This document shows positions 24,627 to 35,847 of a DNA stretch of 64,000 nucleotides, piece by piece; position 1 is the first letter of the stretch, and each line of letters starts with the position of its first letter. The translations under genes were made by a program, and so were the position numbers. Source of the DNA: Fremontodendron californicum (lineage: Eukaryota; Streptophyta; Magnoliopsida; Malvales; Malvaceae); assembly GCA_030761205.1 (NCBI GenBank), contig JAULJL010000021.1:12257160-12321159 (forward strand). The letters run 5' to 3'. The notes under the pieces were generated by a model. The model saw only the letters and a list, made by a program, of their open reading frames with translations, made no database searches and had not been told where the DNA came from.

Positions 24627-24781
24627 TTATAATTTACTTGACATAGTTCATAAATAAATTCATAATAATTGTGGTATAGATATAAGTATTTTGTTATCAA
24701 TACGCACAAAAATTACCTTTAAGCAAGATTATTTAAAGTATTATTTTTTTTTTTTTTTATACTTCTTTCGGTTATCTTGTT

Positions 24782-25251
24782 TAAGGATGGCAATGGATAG
24801 TAAAAAATTGGATATCCAAAGCTATTCGATTCATTTTTTTCAGATTTGAATAATTTACAGATTCAGATATTATATTTACTATCCATAGCGGATTTGGATA
24901 TAAACCCTTGTATATCCGTTATCCGAATCCGTTTTGGTTTTGGTTCGGATAGTGTCGGAAATCTGAATCTGTTATCCGAACTCGTTTTATTTATACAGAT
25001 AACAAATTCGGATATCCAAATCCGATAACTATTTACATATTATTTTTTGGTTTCATTTTATATTTTTATTTTTTTTAAAATTAATTTAAAAAATTCAAAT
25101 ATTTAGTGGATTCAGATATCCGATTGATATTACTCTTTAAATCAAATGCGGATTCGAATAGTGGTATTCGGATAGTAAACGAACTCAGATTTTGAATAAA
25201 TAAGTAGGTTCGAATTCGAATATTTAAAAAATTGATCCACGATCATCCCTA
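24782..25251. mobile_element. hAT-like MITE of the GGATATCCGAAT type, copy 1
   Basis: Ends TAAGGATGGCAATGG and, inverted, GATCATCCCTA. Flanks ATCTTGTT (24774-24781) and CTCTTGTT (25252-25259) agree at seven of eight bases. The interior is dominated by GGATATCCGAAT and CCGAATCCGTT words. Open frames here are by-products of these words. Confidence 0.75.
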
Positions 25252-26385
25252 CTCTTGTTATCTCGAACCTTGTCTCTTTTTTTTGCTCTTCACTGAATGA
25301 TTTGTTTCTTCTCTTTCTATGTTAGATTATAGTCTATAGATAAATCAAGATCAACCTAATAAAATCCAATTGAAAAAACAAACACAGCTCACCTAAAGTT
25401 CAAATACAACACTCAACACGTATTTACATCAAATGTCCAGCTGGCAGCCTAAAACCATCTTAAGACAATTTTAATATACTGTATTGATTGATATTACGGA
25501 TTATTATTTGATAAACTATTTTCTTAAACTCTTAAAATTAAGAGGTAATGACGAATGGTTCTTGTGTTTGTTATGTATCCTGAAATAATTTTGACATCTC
25601 TTAGTTTATAAAGAATTAATCAATAATTGTAATTCTTTGTTAGGGTTAATTGATTCTATTAACTTATCTTTTCAAGAAGTTCCAATCTTTTGAAATTTAT
25701 TAAGTCCTTTTACTAGTAAAAGACTATTTACGAAAATATACCTTTGATTTTGAAATGAAACTAGCTGTTATCAACAATCTATTCAAAATTTGTACTACGA
25801 CATTTGGATGCCCGAAGTAGGACATTTGGATGCCTCTTTGTTTTTTACAAACAAAATGTATTCCAAGACTTGTCATTTGAATGCCAATAGTTAGACATTC
25901 GGATGCATGCTTCCCAAATATGACATCCAGATGCCACAAGTTGGGCAATCGAATGCCATAATATGTTTTTCAAACCGAAGCAAATTTTATCTTAAGACCA
26001 TAGGGCATTTGAATTCTCATATGAAATCTTCTTAATCAATACTTAATTGCTTCCTTTTGTCTTGAAACTTTTCAAGGCTATTGTATAGTTTTTAAACACT
26101 AATTTCCCATAAATTAATTATTTAATCAATTAATTTTTAATCTTTCACTGTATTTCGAAAATATTCCAACAGAAATATTTTGGTTCAATTATTGTCTTTA
26201 TAATTGTATGTGAACTCAACCCTAAAAATATACAAAAATAGCAGTATCTTGATATCATAATTAAATATGTTCAATTGAAGTTCTAATCCTATTTATTTGA
26301 TAAGCAAGAGACATGTCATTTAACTTTGTTCATGTGGATACCAGGAATCAAGGATAAACAGCTAGTCTATCCTGGACTCTTCTCT
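25252..26385. other. Intergenic DNA with a palindromic-word array
   Basis: No gene. At 25800-25965 the near-palindromic word GGCATYCRAATGYC occurs about six times at 21-35-bp spacing. The start TGTTAGATTATAGT near 25319 looks like a copia LTR end, but I found no matching right end. Confidence 0.5.
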
Positions 26386-26565
26386 TATATTGTTCCGACT
26401 TTTCATTGTTTTTGAAGTCTTCGTGTCCGACACTCATGTCTGATGCATATTCGGATATGGATATGGGGATATGATCCTCCAAAAACTCTCCAAATACATG
26501 AAAATCTTTAAAAAAAATTAAACATACCCATGTCTGACACTCACACCCGAATCCGAGTAACATAG
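26386..26565 (-). repeat. Inverted-repeat element, copy 4
   Basis: The same family as in the KH-gene introns. It starts near TTATATTGTTCCGACTTTTC and ends GAATCCGAGTAACATAG. It abuts the old LINE remnant. Confidence 0.8.
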
Positions 26566-26800
26566 CTCTTCTATGCCAACAAAGGTTGTTGAGCTAACAA
26601 GGAAAGATGAAAATAGGTGGGACTTAACTGGTATTGAACAATGGTTCAATAAACATGGAAAAAGATGCTATCCAGGAAATACCTGTGTATGATCAAGATG
26701 ACAAGGACATTGATTTGGCCTTCATTGTTTATACTTGCTGGATCATTTGGAAAGTCAAATGTGAAGCAGTCATTGGAGGTAGGCAAAGTAAACCTTAATA

Positions 26801-28304
26801 TTTAAAAGGGAGATTCGAGTCTATGGGCTCGTGTGCTACGAGCTAAATATTTAAAAGGGTCTTCGTTTATCAATACTTCGATTAAACAAGGAGTATCACA
26901 TACTTGGAGGAGTATTTGCGCAACTAGAGCTACCGTGGCAAGAGGTTGCTCGAAGATGATTGGTAATGGGCGAACCACTTCTTTCTGGTATGATAAGTGG
27001 GTCGGGGATAAATCTTTGGCCGATAATTGTGGGATCTTAGTTCCGATGCAGGGCCGACAAGAAATGGTTAGTGATTACTTGGATGAGAATGGAAATTGGA
27101 ATTGGCATAAATTGGTTTCTATTCCAACGAAGGTCAGGAACAAGATTTCACTTATACATCCCATTCCTTCAAGGGAAGACCAAGTTGTTGGGAACGCATC
27201 TTCTTCAGGTGAGTTTTCAGTTAAGTTAGCCTATTACCTTATTGTTCTTGATTCCCATAGTCATTTTTCAATGTCTCGTTTCTCGAAATTGGAGCTACCT
27301 CCTCAGATTCGATATTTCTTATGGCTTGTTATTCATGGTAGAATTCTTACAAAGGAGGTTTGTGTCAAACAAAGAATCACTTCTTCCTCCAAATGTCCGA
27401 GATGTGATGCTAATTTAGAAGATCTTTTGCATATCCTTCGTGACTGTCATGAATCCTAGGTCGTATGGTCGAATTGGTTGCATGGTGCGCATTTAGATCG
27501 TTTTAACTCTTTATCCTTACAGGAGTGGCTAAAGTTTAACTTGTTTAACCAAGGCAAGTTGATTTATCAATCAATCCCTTGGTCCTTGCTTTTTGGCTTT
27601 AGCTGTTGGTATATTTGGAAGTGGCGTAAAAAGAAAGTGTTTGAGACTGCGTCCGAATGGCCGGGTAACGCTGGGTTTTCCATCATGGCATATGTCATAG
27701 ATTATTTAAATATTGGGCTGTCCGTAATCCTCACATCAGCCGACACTTGCTTTATATTGCTTGGCAGTTTCCTCCTCCAAACTTTGTAAAGTTGAATGTT
27801 GATGCTTCTGCTAAATCTAACCCAGGTGAATTAGCGGTTGGTGGGTTATGCAGGGATAGTAATGGTAATTGGATCTTTGGTTTCACTAGACAGTTTGGTT
27901 GGGGATCAATCACCAAAGCTGAGATTTACGCCATTTTTACTGGGTTACAATTGGCTTGGGATTATGGATGCAGGAACATTATTGTGGAATCTGATTCTTT
28001 GTTGGCTGTGAATAAAATTTTACAGTTGACCAAGGACACTGACCCTTACTTCCATATCATTTTTTGTTGTAAGTAGCTTCAAAAGGATTGGAATTGCTCT
28101 CTAACTCATATTTACAGGGAGGCCAACTCGTGCGCTGATCGGTTAGTTCACATTGCTCATGATGTTACTTTTGGTATTCACAAGTTAAGTTCTCCTCCTA
28201 ATGTTGTAATTAGGTCTTTACAGGAAGATTTGTGGAATATTGCTAGGCCTAGGTCTTGTTTAGTTTAAGCGATTTCATCGCTCTCTTGTACCAAAAAAAA
28301 AAAA
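26801..28304 (+). mobile_element. 5'-truncated LINE-L1 with zf-RVT and RNase H regions
   Basis: Flanked by a perfect 16-bp target duplication AAAGTAAACCTTAATA (26785-26800 and 28305-28320) and ending in a run of A. The reading starts inside ORF2 after the reverse transcriptase core: SLWARVLRAKYLKGSS, then WSxxD-type and WDKWVGD-like segments. The zf-RVT region follows, with PPQIRYFLWLVIHGRILT and a CPRC..NLEDLLHILRDC zinc motif. RNase H comes next, with the four acidic residues seen in LNVDAS, TKAEIY, VESDS and SCADRL. In-frame TAG codons at 27457 and 28074 and a frameshift near 27740 disable it. The perfect duplication suggests a fairly recent insertion, though the ORF is already broken. Confidence 0.92.
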
Positions 28305-28547
28305 AAAGTAAACCTTAATAATGCCATCTTTAAAATTTAAATCTACTGTTGCTGAACTTTTAAAGATCCAAAAGGTTGAAGATGAGATTGGTAAGAACAA
28401 AGCAGAACTTAATAAGATAAGACCTGTCCTTAATAAGCTAGACTAATTGTTGAAAGATATTCCAAGTGTCAATTTTAGTTTGGTTAAAAGAAGTGCCAAT
28501 TTAACACCTGATTGGGTAGTAACTCAGTCTAAAAAGGAATAAAGGTG

Positions 28548-28692
28548 TAATCGAGCCAATCTCAAACAGTAAAAAAACTCGAGTTTGACACGAAATTTAC
28601 GGTTAAATTCGGTTCGAACTCGATCGAATTTTGTTTTTAAAACTTGAATTCGATTCGAGATAAAAATTGAACTACTCGAACTCGCTCGATTA
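28548..28692. mobile_element. Small MITE with TAATCGAGC ends
   Basis: 145 bp between TAATCGAGC and its inverse GCTCGATTA. The interior is rich in ACTCGAGTTTGACACG and GGTTCGAACTCG words. The flanks AGGTG and AGGTC suggest a short target duplication. It lies inside the old LINE remnant. Confidence 0.6.
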
Positions 28693-28892
28693 AGGTCGTT
28701 TACGTAGTAAAAAATAAGAATGGACTCCTAGCACCCCATAATTGTGATAGTTTGATTATCCTAGTTAAGTCCAATAGATGTTGCTTTACAGTTTCATTTG
28801 TTATTGATTAGGATCTGTTTACTATGCTTCGATGGTTTCTTTGTAAATTGTGTTAGTGTTGCAATGAAATTCATTGTTCTGGTGGAAAAAAA

Positions 28893-29628
28893 AACTTTAT
28901 CCATGTAAGCCACATATTTGGGTTAATTGAGTCAACATTTTTCATCTAAATTGAGTTTTCATTGAATCGAATTAATAGTTTCACGGCTAATTGCACTCTA
29001 TAAAAAAGTGTGAAAATTTACTATTATTAGTGTTTAAATTTTCACGTTATTTCAGTTTTATTGTCATTGACAATACGTTGAATACAATTATGACAAAAAA
29101 AAATATATTAAATTTAGAGTTAAAATTGAATTATATGATAAATTATACAAAATATCCCAATTTGATGACAACTTTTTAAAGTAACGTATAGATATAAAAT
29201 AATACAATACAATATGAATAAACGAATCTAATTCATTATATGTACATTATATGTAAAAAAATTAAGATGGATATCAAAATTTATTTAGTCCATTTAGATT
29301 ATATTGATATCCATAATTTCTATTGATGTAAAAAATAAAAAAAAATATAAACCTAACAACTATCGTATAATAACTCATAACTTATAATATCATTTAACAT
29401 ATATATTTTTTTATAATTTAATCATCCTAATATTTTTTTTTCTTTTGATTCAACACAAAAAGTTATAACAAATTCACTTACATCAGCCCATCTCATATTA
29501 TTATTCAATATTTTAATTTTTATCGATAATTGATTAATACAATAATTTTTTATTCAATGATATAAAAATCAAATTAATATGATTTTATTTGTTTTAAGAA
29601 AATAAAGAATCAATCATTATATAACGCG
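28893..29628. other. AT-rich intergenic DNA, nothing recognised
   Basis: No gene or repeat border seen. Confidence 0.6.
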
Positions 29629-30045
29629 TGACATAAAATTAAGAGTTATTTGAATAGTGTCACACACGAACATGACATGAAAAAAAAAGTAAAATATGAC
29701 ACGACAAAAAAAAAAAAAATAACATGACCATGACATGAATAAACGAACGTGTCAAAATTTGTAATAAAACTAACTTGACACAAAATTGATAATTATTTGA
29801 ATATTGTCAATTAGAAACGAGAATTTCGGACATGAAAAAATAACTAAAACATAATACAACACAAAAAAATAACACTAACTCAACACGGAAGCATGAATGT
29901 TTCAAAACTATCAACACAGCACAAAAAAATAACGTGAAACAAAATTAGGAGTTGTTTCAATAGTGCTAATTAGAACTGAAAATTTCGTACACGACATGAA
30001 CACGAAAAAATAACTAAAACACAATACAAATGTATCAAAATCTAT
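29629..30045. repeat. Tandem repeat related to the ACACGA family, period about 150 bp
   Basis: Three units start near 29629, 29776 and 29936 with GACATAAAATTAAGAGTTAT, GACACAAAATTGATAATTAT and GAAACAAAATTAGGAGTTGT. Each continues with a TTTCAATAGTG-like phrase, GACATGAA and AAAATAACTAAAACA. A (TA)n run follows at about 30059-30080. Confidence 0.7.
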
Positions 30046-30080
30046 ACATATCATGACAATATATATATATATATATATAT

Positions 30081-30885
30081 AATACATTTAATACGATTAT
30101 AACCCGAAAAATATTATAAATACAATATGTACTAATTATAAAGAAAAAGATATGTAGTTACTTGTCACGTAACAAGCAATTGTTTCCTTAATTGAAGGAC
30201 TCCTTTAATAGTATTTTATAAGATTTCAAGATTTATTTTATATAGGATTTCATTTTTTATACATAATCGGTGGAGTTTTTAAATTTTATAAACGAAATTA
30301 AGAGTGTGAGAAATATACTTTTGTTATTATATTATTTTTAATTAATTTTAATATAATTTACAAAAATATGTGTCCTTATAGTAATTTCGCCGGTGAAATT
30401 TGTGTTTAGGCCTAATCCTTATGCTTGCTTCTTCTTAATGGTCCAGTTGCTAATTTTATTTCGATCCAATTCTTAATTTTCTAGCCTTATGAGATTTGGA
30501 ATTTTCAAAATTATGCTCCAAAAAGTTTTAGCCAATAAAAATCAAGCCCAATAAATACTTCTTTTATAAATTTTTTCGGCTGAACAAACCCAATACAACC
30601 AAAATTTCAATTATTTTTCTAAACAGTATGAAGGCTGAAGGCCCCAAAATTTAGATTTGAAAAACATCGCGCGAAAATCAAGAAATTGTTTCATTAGAAA
30701 AAGAAAAAAAAATTAAACTATTAAAATTCCCAAACGGTCCCTGACTTTACTTCAAATCTCCAGAAATGGAAAGCTAGAAAAGAGAAAAAAAATAGAACCA
30801 AATTAATCTTCGCCAACTAATTTTCAAATCCTCTTTTTTTTTTTTTTTTTTTTCCCTCGTGATTTCTAAGGTTTAGGGGTTAACA
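30081..30885 (+). promoter_or_regulatory. 5' flank and leader of the coiled-coil gene
   Basis: AT-rich DNA, with A+T falling from about 30600. A T run (about 30833-30853) lies 32 bases before the ATG, as is common in plant leaders. I see no decisive TATA box. Confidence 0.4.
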
Positions 30886-33800
30886 ATGGCGAAGATGGAG
30901 AAATTTGTTTTAGCTCAAAGCAATTTGTTCGAATTCGAAGAAGAAAATGTAGTCAACGAAAGAGAGAACAGCCAACAGTTAGCTGAAGAAACAACCTTAC
31001 TTGTTCAGGAAAAGCTGCATCAACGCGAATACGAGAATGTTAGTGTTTTTCTTTATTTTTTTGGAGCAAATTTAATATAGTTTTTTTTTTATTTTTATTA
31101 TTTTGCTCTTTTTGCATGCTTGAGATGTGAACTGAAAGATTTTAATGCTAAAATGATTGAAATTGTTAATGGATTATCTTTTTTTTTTTTTTTTTCTCTG
31201 TTTTGATTCCCAATTGAAATGTGTTAAATGAAAATAAATAAACCGATAGAACTGAATGAGTAGAGTCTTAGAATTAAAATAAAAATAGTATTTATACACA
31301 AAATTCGGTTTTCAATTGTTGAAAGATGAAAATTGTTTCATGAATTTGAATAAAATTACCCATTTAAATAAACTGTTAAAATTTATCAAGATTTTTTAAA
31401 ATTTGCATATATGATCTATTTAACAAGGATCATGGATTATTTTATTTTCAGTTTTAGATTGCTTTTAGGTTGCTTTAGGGAACTTAGATTTCAAAAAATG
31501 AATTTGGATTTCAAAAATAGTGTAAATTGTATAATAAAGCACATGTAAATGTAACATTCATGATTATTTTTCAAATTCATGGATTTGTTGGATACTTATT
31601 TAATGGTATATTTGAAATACCTATAGATATTTGTGAATTTGAAATTAATGTTTTTATACTTTTAAAATATATAATCATATTGAATCTTAATTAATTTATA
31701 CATAATATATGCATTTCATTTTCACAATTTATATAGCAAATGAAATCCAAATTTTTAAATTCATGTTTCCAAATATAACATTAATGGTTTTCAATTGGAT
31801 ATTTTGCGAACTTCACTTAAGAAATTGTACCTTAGTTTTGTGCATACTTATATATTAACTCTTTGGGTTTTTAACTAAAGAACTTCTTAAAGGAAAACAA
31901 ATATAAGAAAAATATTCGAAATTACATGTAGAAACTAATAAAATATGAACTCAAGCGCTATAAAACCCGGAAGCTTTCATCAACGAGGCTGAAAATTGCA
32001 TTAGATTTAAGGAACTAAAGGAATGGAAAATCTGATTATAGTCATATTAGAATGCAGCTTCTACTTCATGTTAGTTTTAGATTGACAATGATTTGATTGC
32101 AAAAGGGGTTCTCTATGACAGACAAGTAATAAACTGTTGAGTCTTTTTTTTTTTTTTTTCGTTTCAGGTTGATAACAAGCAAAACTGCAACATTGAAAAT
32201 TTACAAGTTATAGGAGTTGGTCTTTTGTCAAAGATTCAGAATCTCGAGAATCGACTTGCTCGTGCCTTTACAGAATTCGGGTTTTCTGAATCGCCTGTTG
32301 GCAACATTGAAATGTCTAAATTAGTTGCCGAGTTGGATGAACAGATTCAACTTTGTTTAGCTGAGTTGAAGCAATTTTGTACTCTTTATTCATTTGCAAA
32401 TCCTAAAGGAACTTGTGGTTATGATGATTGGGAAATTTTGAGAAGTTCGGATTTGATTGGTCGAAAGCAACAGTTAAGTTTTACTTATCAAGAAGGTTGT
32501 GATCTGGTAAAGGAATTGTCAGAAAAATTATTCGAGATAGAGAAGCTTAAATCTGACAATTTGCTCAAGGAAAATGAGCTTGAGGGTTTAAGGCATGGCC
32601 AAAAAGAGTTAGAAACTCAGATTTATTGTGTTGAGAAGGAGAAAAACCAGTTGGAGGAAGATATGGAAATCATGCGAAGAGAAGTTGTTGTTACAGCTAA
32701 ATTCTTGGATGATTTACGGAGCGAAATGATGGAACTTAATAGCAATATGGATTCCAAGATTTCTGCCAACAAAATTATCATAAAGAAATCTTCTGAACTT
32801 GAAAATGGAAAGCAGGAAGTGGAAGTTTATTTATCTGAACTAGAAGAAGAAAACTTACTTTTATCAGAACAGTTATGTGGTTTAGAAGAAAAATTCATGT
32901 ATCTAACTGATGAGAGAGAGTCATATCATATGGATCGACAAACTCGAGAATCTGATGCTACGGATTTCAAAGATGAGATGATAAGAAGTTTGGAAGATGA
33001 AATGGAAGTAGAAAAGCTTGTTATCAGACAGAAGATGGAAGAAATGCAAAGGCAATGGTTAGAAGTTCAAGTAGAGTGTGAGCATCTAAAAGTTGAGAAT
33101 CTCAAACTTATTAAAGAATGTAGTATGCTTCAGAAAGCAAATGGAGAGCTAATGAAGCAAAAGATGGAGTTAAATGAGTGTTGTATGGTATTGGAAGTAG
33201 AAATGAAAGAATCAGAAAATGTTTTTTCTAATATATTGAACAAAGTTGATAACCTCCAAAGAAATAACCAACTGTTAGAAGAAGAAATTTTGGCTCAATT
33301 GCAGAAAAAGTTGCTCCTTCAGGATGAAATTTTGGCTCTTAAAGAAACAATTAGTGAAACCAAGTTTGAAAATGAAATGCTGGAAACTTCTTTCGTGATG
33401 TTATACAGAGACTATGAAGAGTTTGAGGCTGAAACAACCTTATTGGTTCAGAAAATCTTGAATAGTTGCAAATGTAGGAAAGTTGCACTTGAAGAAGCCT
33501 TGGGAGCTCAAGAAGCTTTGCCGGAAAATGACATACAGGTTAATGTTGCTACAACTTTTCATTTCATCCTAGTTTATCATAATCTTTTACATTAGGGAAT
33601 CATTTGTTTGCAAAGGTTCTCTATGATGGAGAAGTAATAAGTTGCTGAAACAACTCATCTTTCTCTTTTTTTGTTTCAGGTTGATGACAAGCAAAACTGC
33701 AATACTGAAAATCCTCAAGTTTTAGGAGTTGAGCTTGCAGAAGCTATAAAGGCAAATGACATGTATAAGGCCCAGCTGAAAAGGTGGGTAAAAGTGGTAG

Positions 33801-35282
33801 ATTTCCTGATCCATTAGATTAGAATTATTTGTCTTCATAACCTAGCATCTGAATTTTACTGTTAAATAAACCTATGTTGCTCCGACTATTCATTTTTTTT
33901 GAAGTACTCGTGTCCGACACATATTCAGACATGGGTATGGGGATATGATCTTCCAAGGACCCTCCGAATACATGGAAAAACTTAGAAAAAATTGAACATA
34001 TCCGTGTCGGATGCATACCCTTATCCGACACTCAAACCCGAGTCCGAGTAACATAGAAATAAACAATTGATTATTTATTAAAAAATTTTTATGTTCCATC
34101 CATATGTTTTCTGATGAAGTTATTGTTTTTGCCTAATGAAAATTTGTCTCATCTGAGTAACATGATAGCAAGCAGTACTTACACAGCTTCTAGTTAAAAT
34201 CACAAACCAGTTTTGAGTCCAAACTAGAGGTGTTCATGGGCTGGACCGAGATAAACTTTTTATTTTAAAAAAAAATCTTTTTTACTATTTAAAAATATTA
34301 TTTTTATATTTATATAATTAAAATTAAATAAAAAATATTTTTTTATTATGTAAATAGTAATTTGAGTCGGCTCAGATTACTAAACCATGCTTTTGTAATA
34401 CATTAGGTGACTTTGTAAAGAAAGTTAGATAAAAGATCCAAACCAAATGGTGGGCTTTTTAAGCAAATATCCTTGTTGGCTTAGGATGATATTTGATATT
34501 CTTATTCCATGAACAAGATAACATAAAATAAAAGATAGAAAAGGTGTTTTTCATGGAGCCTCAATTGTGCTTTTGCAACCTCAAACTTTAGATATATTTC
34601 TCTCTCCCTATCTCTTCGTTGTTGTATTTTGACATCCGATGTCATCATGTACCATAACAGGATAAATTTGTATTCACACAAATTCTATACTGTAATTTCC
34701 TCTTGGTACTGGAACTATAGCCTATAGGCTTGCCAAAAATATCCTGGGTGAGGTATGTTAAAACTATTACTAAGCTTTGGCTAGAAAAGGGATGAGGAAA
34801 GAAATAAAACAAAAATAATTACTGTACCTATACAACTGTTAAAATCAGGTACTGAACTGCAGGCTTGATCTTTGTTACTCGGACTCGGGTGTGAGTGTCG
34901 GATACAGGTATGTGTATGACACGTGTATGTTCAATTTTTTGCAAGTTTTTCATGTATTTAGAGGGTCATATCCTCATAATCATATCCGGATATGTGTTAG
35001 GCACGGGTACTTAGGAAAAATGAAGAGTCGGAGCAACATAGGGCTTGATTGTGCTTGCTAATTGTAAATAGTTGTATACATACATAATCTTAAGCTCTGG
35101 GGTATAAATGCTAACAATCTTTGTAAATTTTGCTTGTGTTCAGTTTGTTGTCGAAGGATATAAGCATTCATTTAGATGTTCCCGATAAGTCAACAGGTGA
35201 AGGAGCTGCAGGAAACGACAGACGTGAATGCAAGGTATCGACGCTTGAGATGGAGATGAGTGCAATGTATCAAATATTCTGA
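30886..35282 (+). CDS. Long coiled-coil protein, C-terminus broken (4 exons, 588 aa)
   Basis: Exons are 30886-31038, 32168-33538, 33680-33783 and 35144-35282, all bounded by GT-AG. They join in frame to 1767 coding bases. The ATG context AACAATGGC fits plant start sites. The protein is almost entirely heptad-rich coiled coil (Glu, Lys and Leu), with no signal peptide, membrane segment or catalytic motif. Segments such as LVAELDEQIQLCLAELKQF and the C-terminal KYSEVEADSERVVVQLK resemble a family of very long plant coiled-coil proteins (sporulation-specific-15-like, At1g22060 type). Those I recall as about three times longer, with an N-terminal C2-like domain that is absent here. A frameshift near 35273 gives an early TGA, and a solo LTR interrupts the old terminal exon. 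Exons 1-2 and 2-3 share a duplicated junction. It may be a decaying partial paralogue. Function is unknown, with a scaffold role only a guess. Confidence 0.6.
32107..33740 (+). repeat. Exon-intron duplication in the coiled-coil gene (period about 1512 bp)
   Basis: The intron end and exon start at 32107-32220 (GTTCTCTATGACAGACAAGT, then TTTCAG, then GTTGATAACAAGCAAAACTG) recur at 33615-33735 (GGTTCTCTATGATGGAGAAG, then TTTCAG, then GTTGATGACAAGCAAAACTG). The preceding coding words ETTLLVQ also recur (exon 1 and end of exon 2). Confidence 0.85.
33872..34056 (-). repeat. Inverted-repeat element, copy 5 (intron 3 of the coiled-coil gene)
   Basis: Starts CTATGTTGCTCCGACTATTC and ends GAGTCCGAGTAACATAG. 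It is close in sequence to copy 3 of the KH gene. Confidence 0.85.
34225..34390. repeat. hAT-like TAGAGGTG remnant (intron 3)
   Basis: Begins TAGAGGTGTTCATGGGCTGG, the start typical of the TAGAGGTG family seen nested at 17533. It is followed by the same AT-rich core and a GAGTCGGCTCAG phrase. The right end is not defined. Confidence 0.55.
34872..35041 (+). repeat. Inverted-repeat element, copy 6 (intron 3 of the coiled-coil gene)
   Basis: The opposite orientation to copy 5 in the same intron. It starts TTGTTACTCGGACTCGGGTG and ends GAGTCGGAGCAACATAG. Copies 5 and 6 could pair with each other in the pre-mRNA. Confidence 0.85.
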
Positions 35283-35322
35283 GGTAGAAGCTGATTCAGA
35301 GCGAGTTGTGGTGCAGCTTAAG

Positions 35323-35496
35323 TGTCATGGTCCTATAGAGGAGTCATGAAATCTCATATCGGTTGTGTACTAGAGTTCAACCGGGTATAAAAGTGTTTAT
35401 ACCATCCTCAACCTAGAGGTACTTTTTGTGGACAAAACCGTGAAGCCCAATGGGCTGAAAAGTACAATACCTTGCAGGTTGGTGTGGACCGTGACA
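35323..35496. mobile_element. 174-bp solo LTR, TRIM-like
   Basis: Begins TGTCATGGTCC and ends GGACCGTGACA (TG...CA with 11-bp imperfect inverted ends). It is flanked by a perfect 5-bp duplication TTAAG (35318-35322 and 35497-35501). Inside, ATCTCATATCGG is followed after about 22 bases by GGTATAAAAG, a compact promoter. The size fits terminal-repeat retrotransposons in miniature. It interrupts what was the last exon of the coiled-coil gene: removing one TTAAG copy rejoins the old coding end to a TAG about 17 bases past the element. Confidence 0.85.
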
Positions 35497-35847
35497 TTAA
35501 GGCTGTTAATGATAAATAGCTGCGTTTCAGAATCCCCGGTAACTTTTGTTGTATCTGTCACCAATGATGCCCCAACACTAACAGCTTTTTTTTTTTCGTT
35601 TTAAATGGTTTTATACAACTTTTGTTAAGAAAAATAGTGACATTTCTCATTCCTACTTCAGGGGGCTGCTGCTCTGGGTATAAGTTATGGATTTTTGGGG
35701 TTGAGTAAGGGTTAATTGTGATATAAAATGCAACAATGCTAACTTTGTACTCAAAGTATACTATATTTCTGGTGTATCAGTGAATTAAAATTGTAAGCCT
35801 TCATATTACAGATTGAGCAGTCATTCTAAAAATTCTTTACATTTACG

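Larger units (their letters stand above)
26566..28892 (+). pseudogene. Older LINE (L1-type) 3' remnant, split by a younger LINE
   Basis: The left part (26566-26800) translates to YTCWIIWKVKCEAVIGG, the tryptophan-rich linker that precedes RNase H in plant L1 ORF2. The right part (28321-28550) continues in a decayed frame with an ELNKIRPVLNKLD-like stretch. A 3' UTR-like segment (28693-28885) ends TGCAATGAAATTCATTGTTC before a short A run (28887-28895). Stops are present throughout. Two younger elements sit inside it (26801-28304 and 28548-28692). Confidence 0.6.

Noticed and set aside
25319..26300. Possible copia LTR starting TGTTAGATTATAG
   Set aside because: No matching ...CA end with a target duplication, and no second LTR. 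The start motif alone is not enough.
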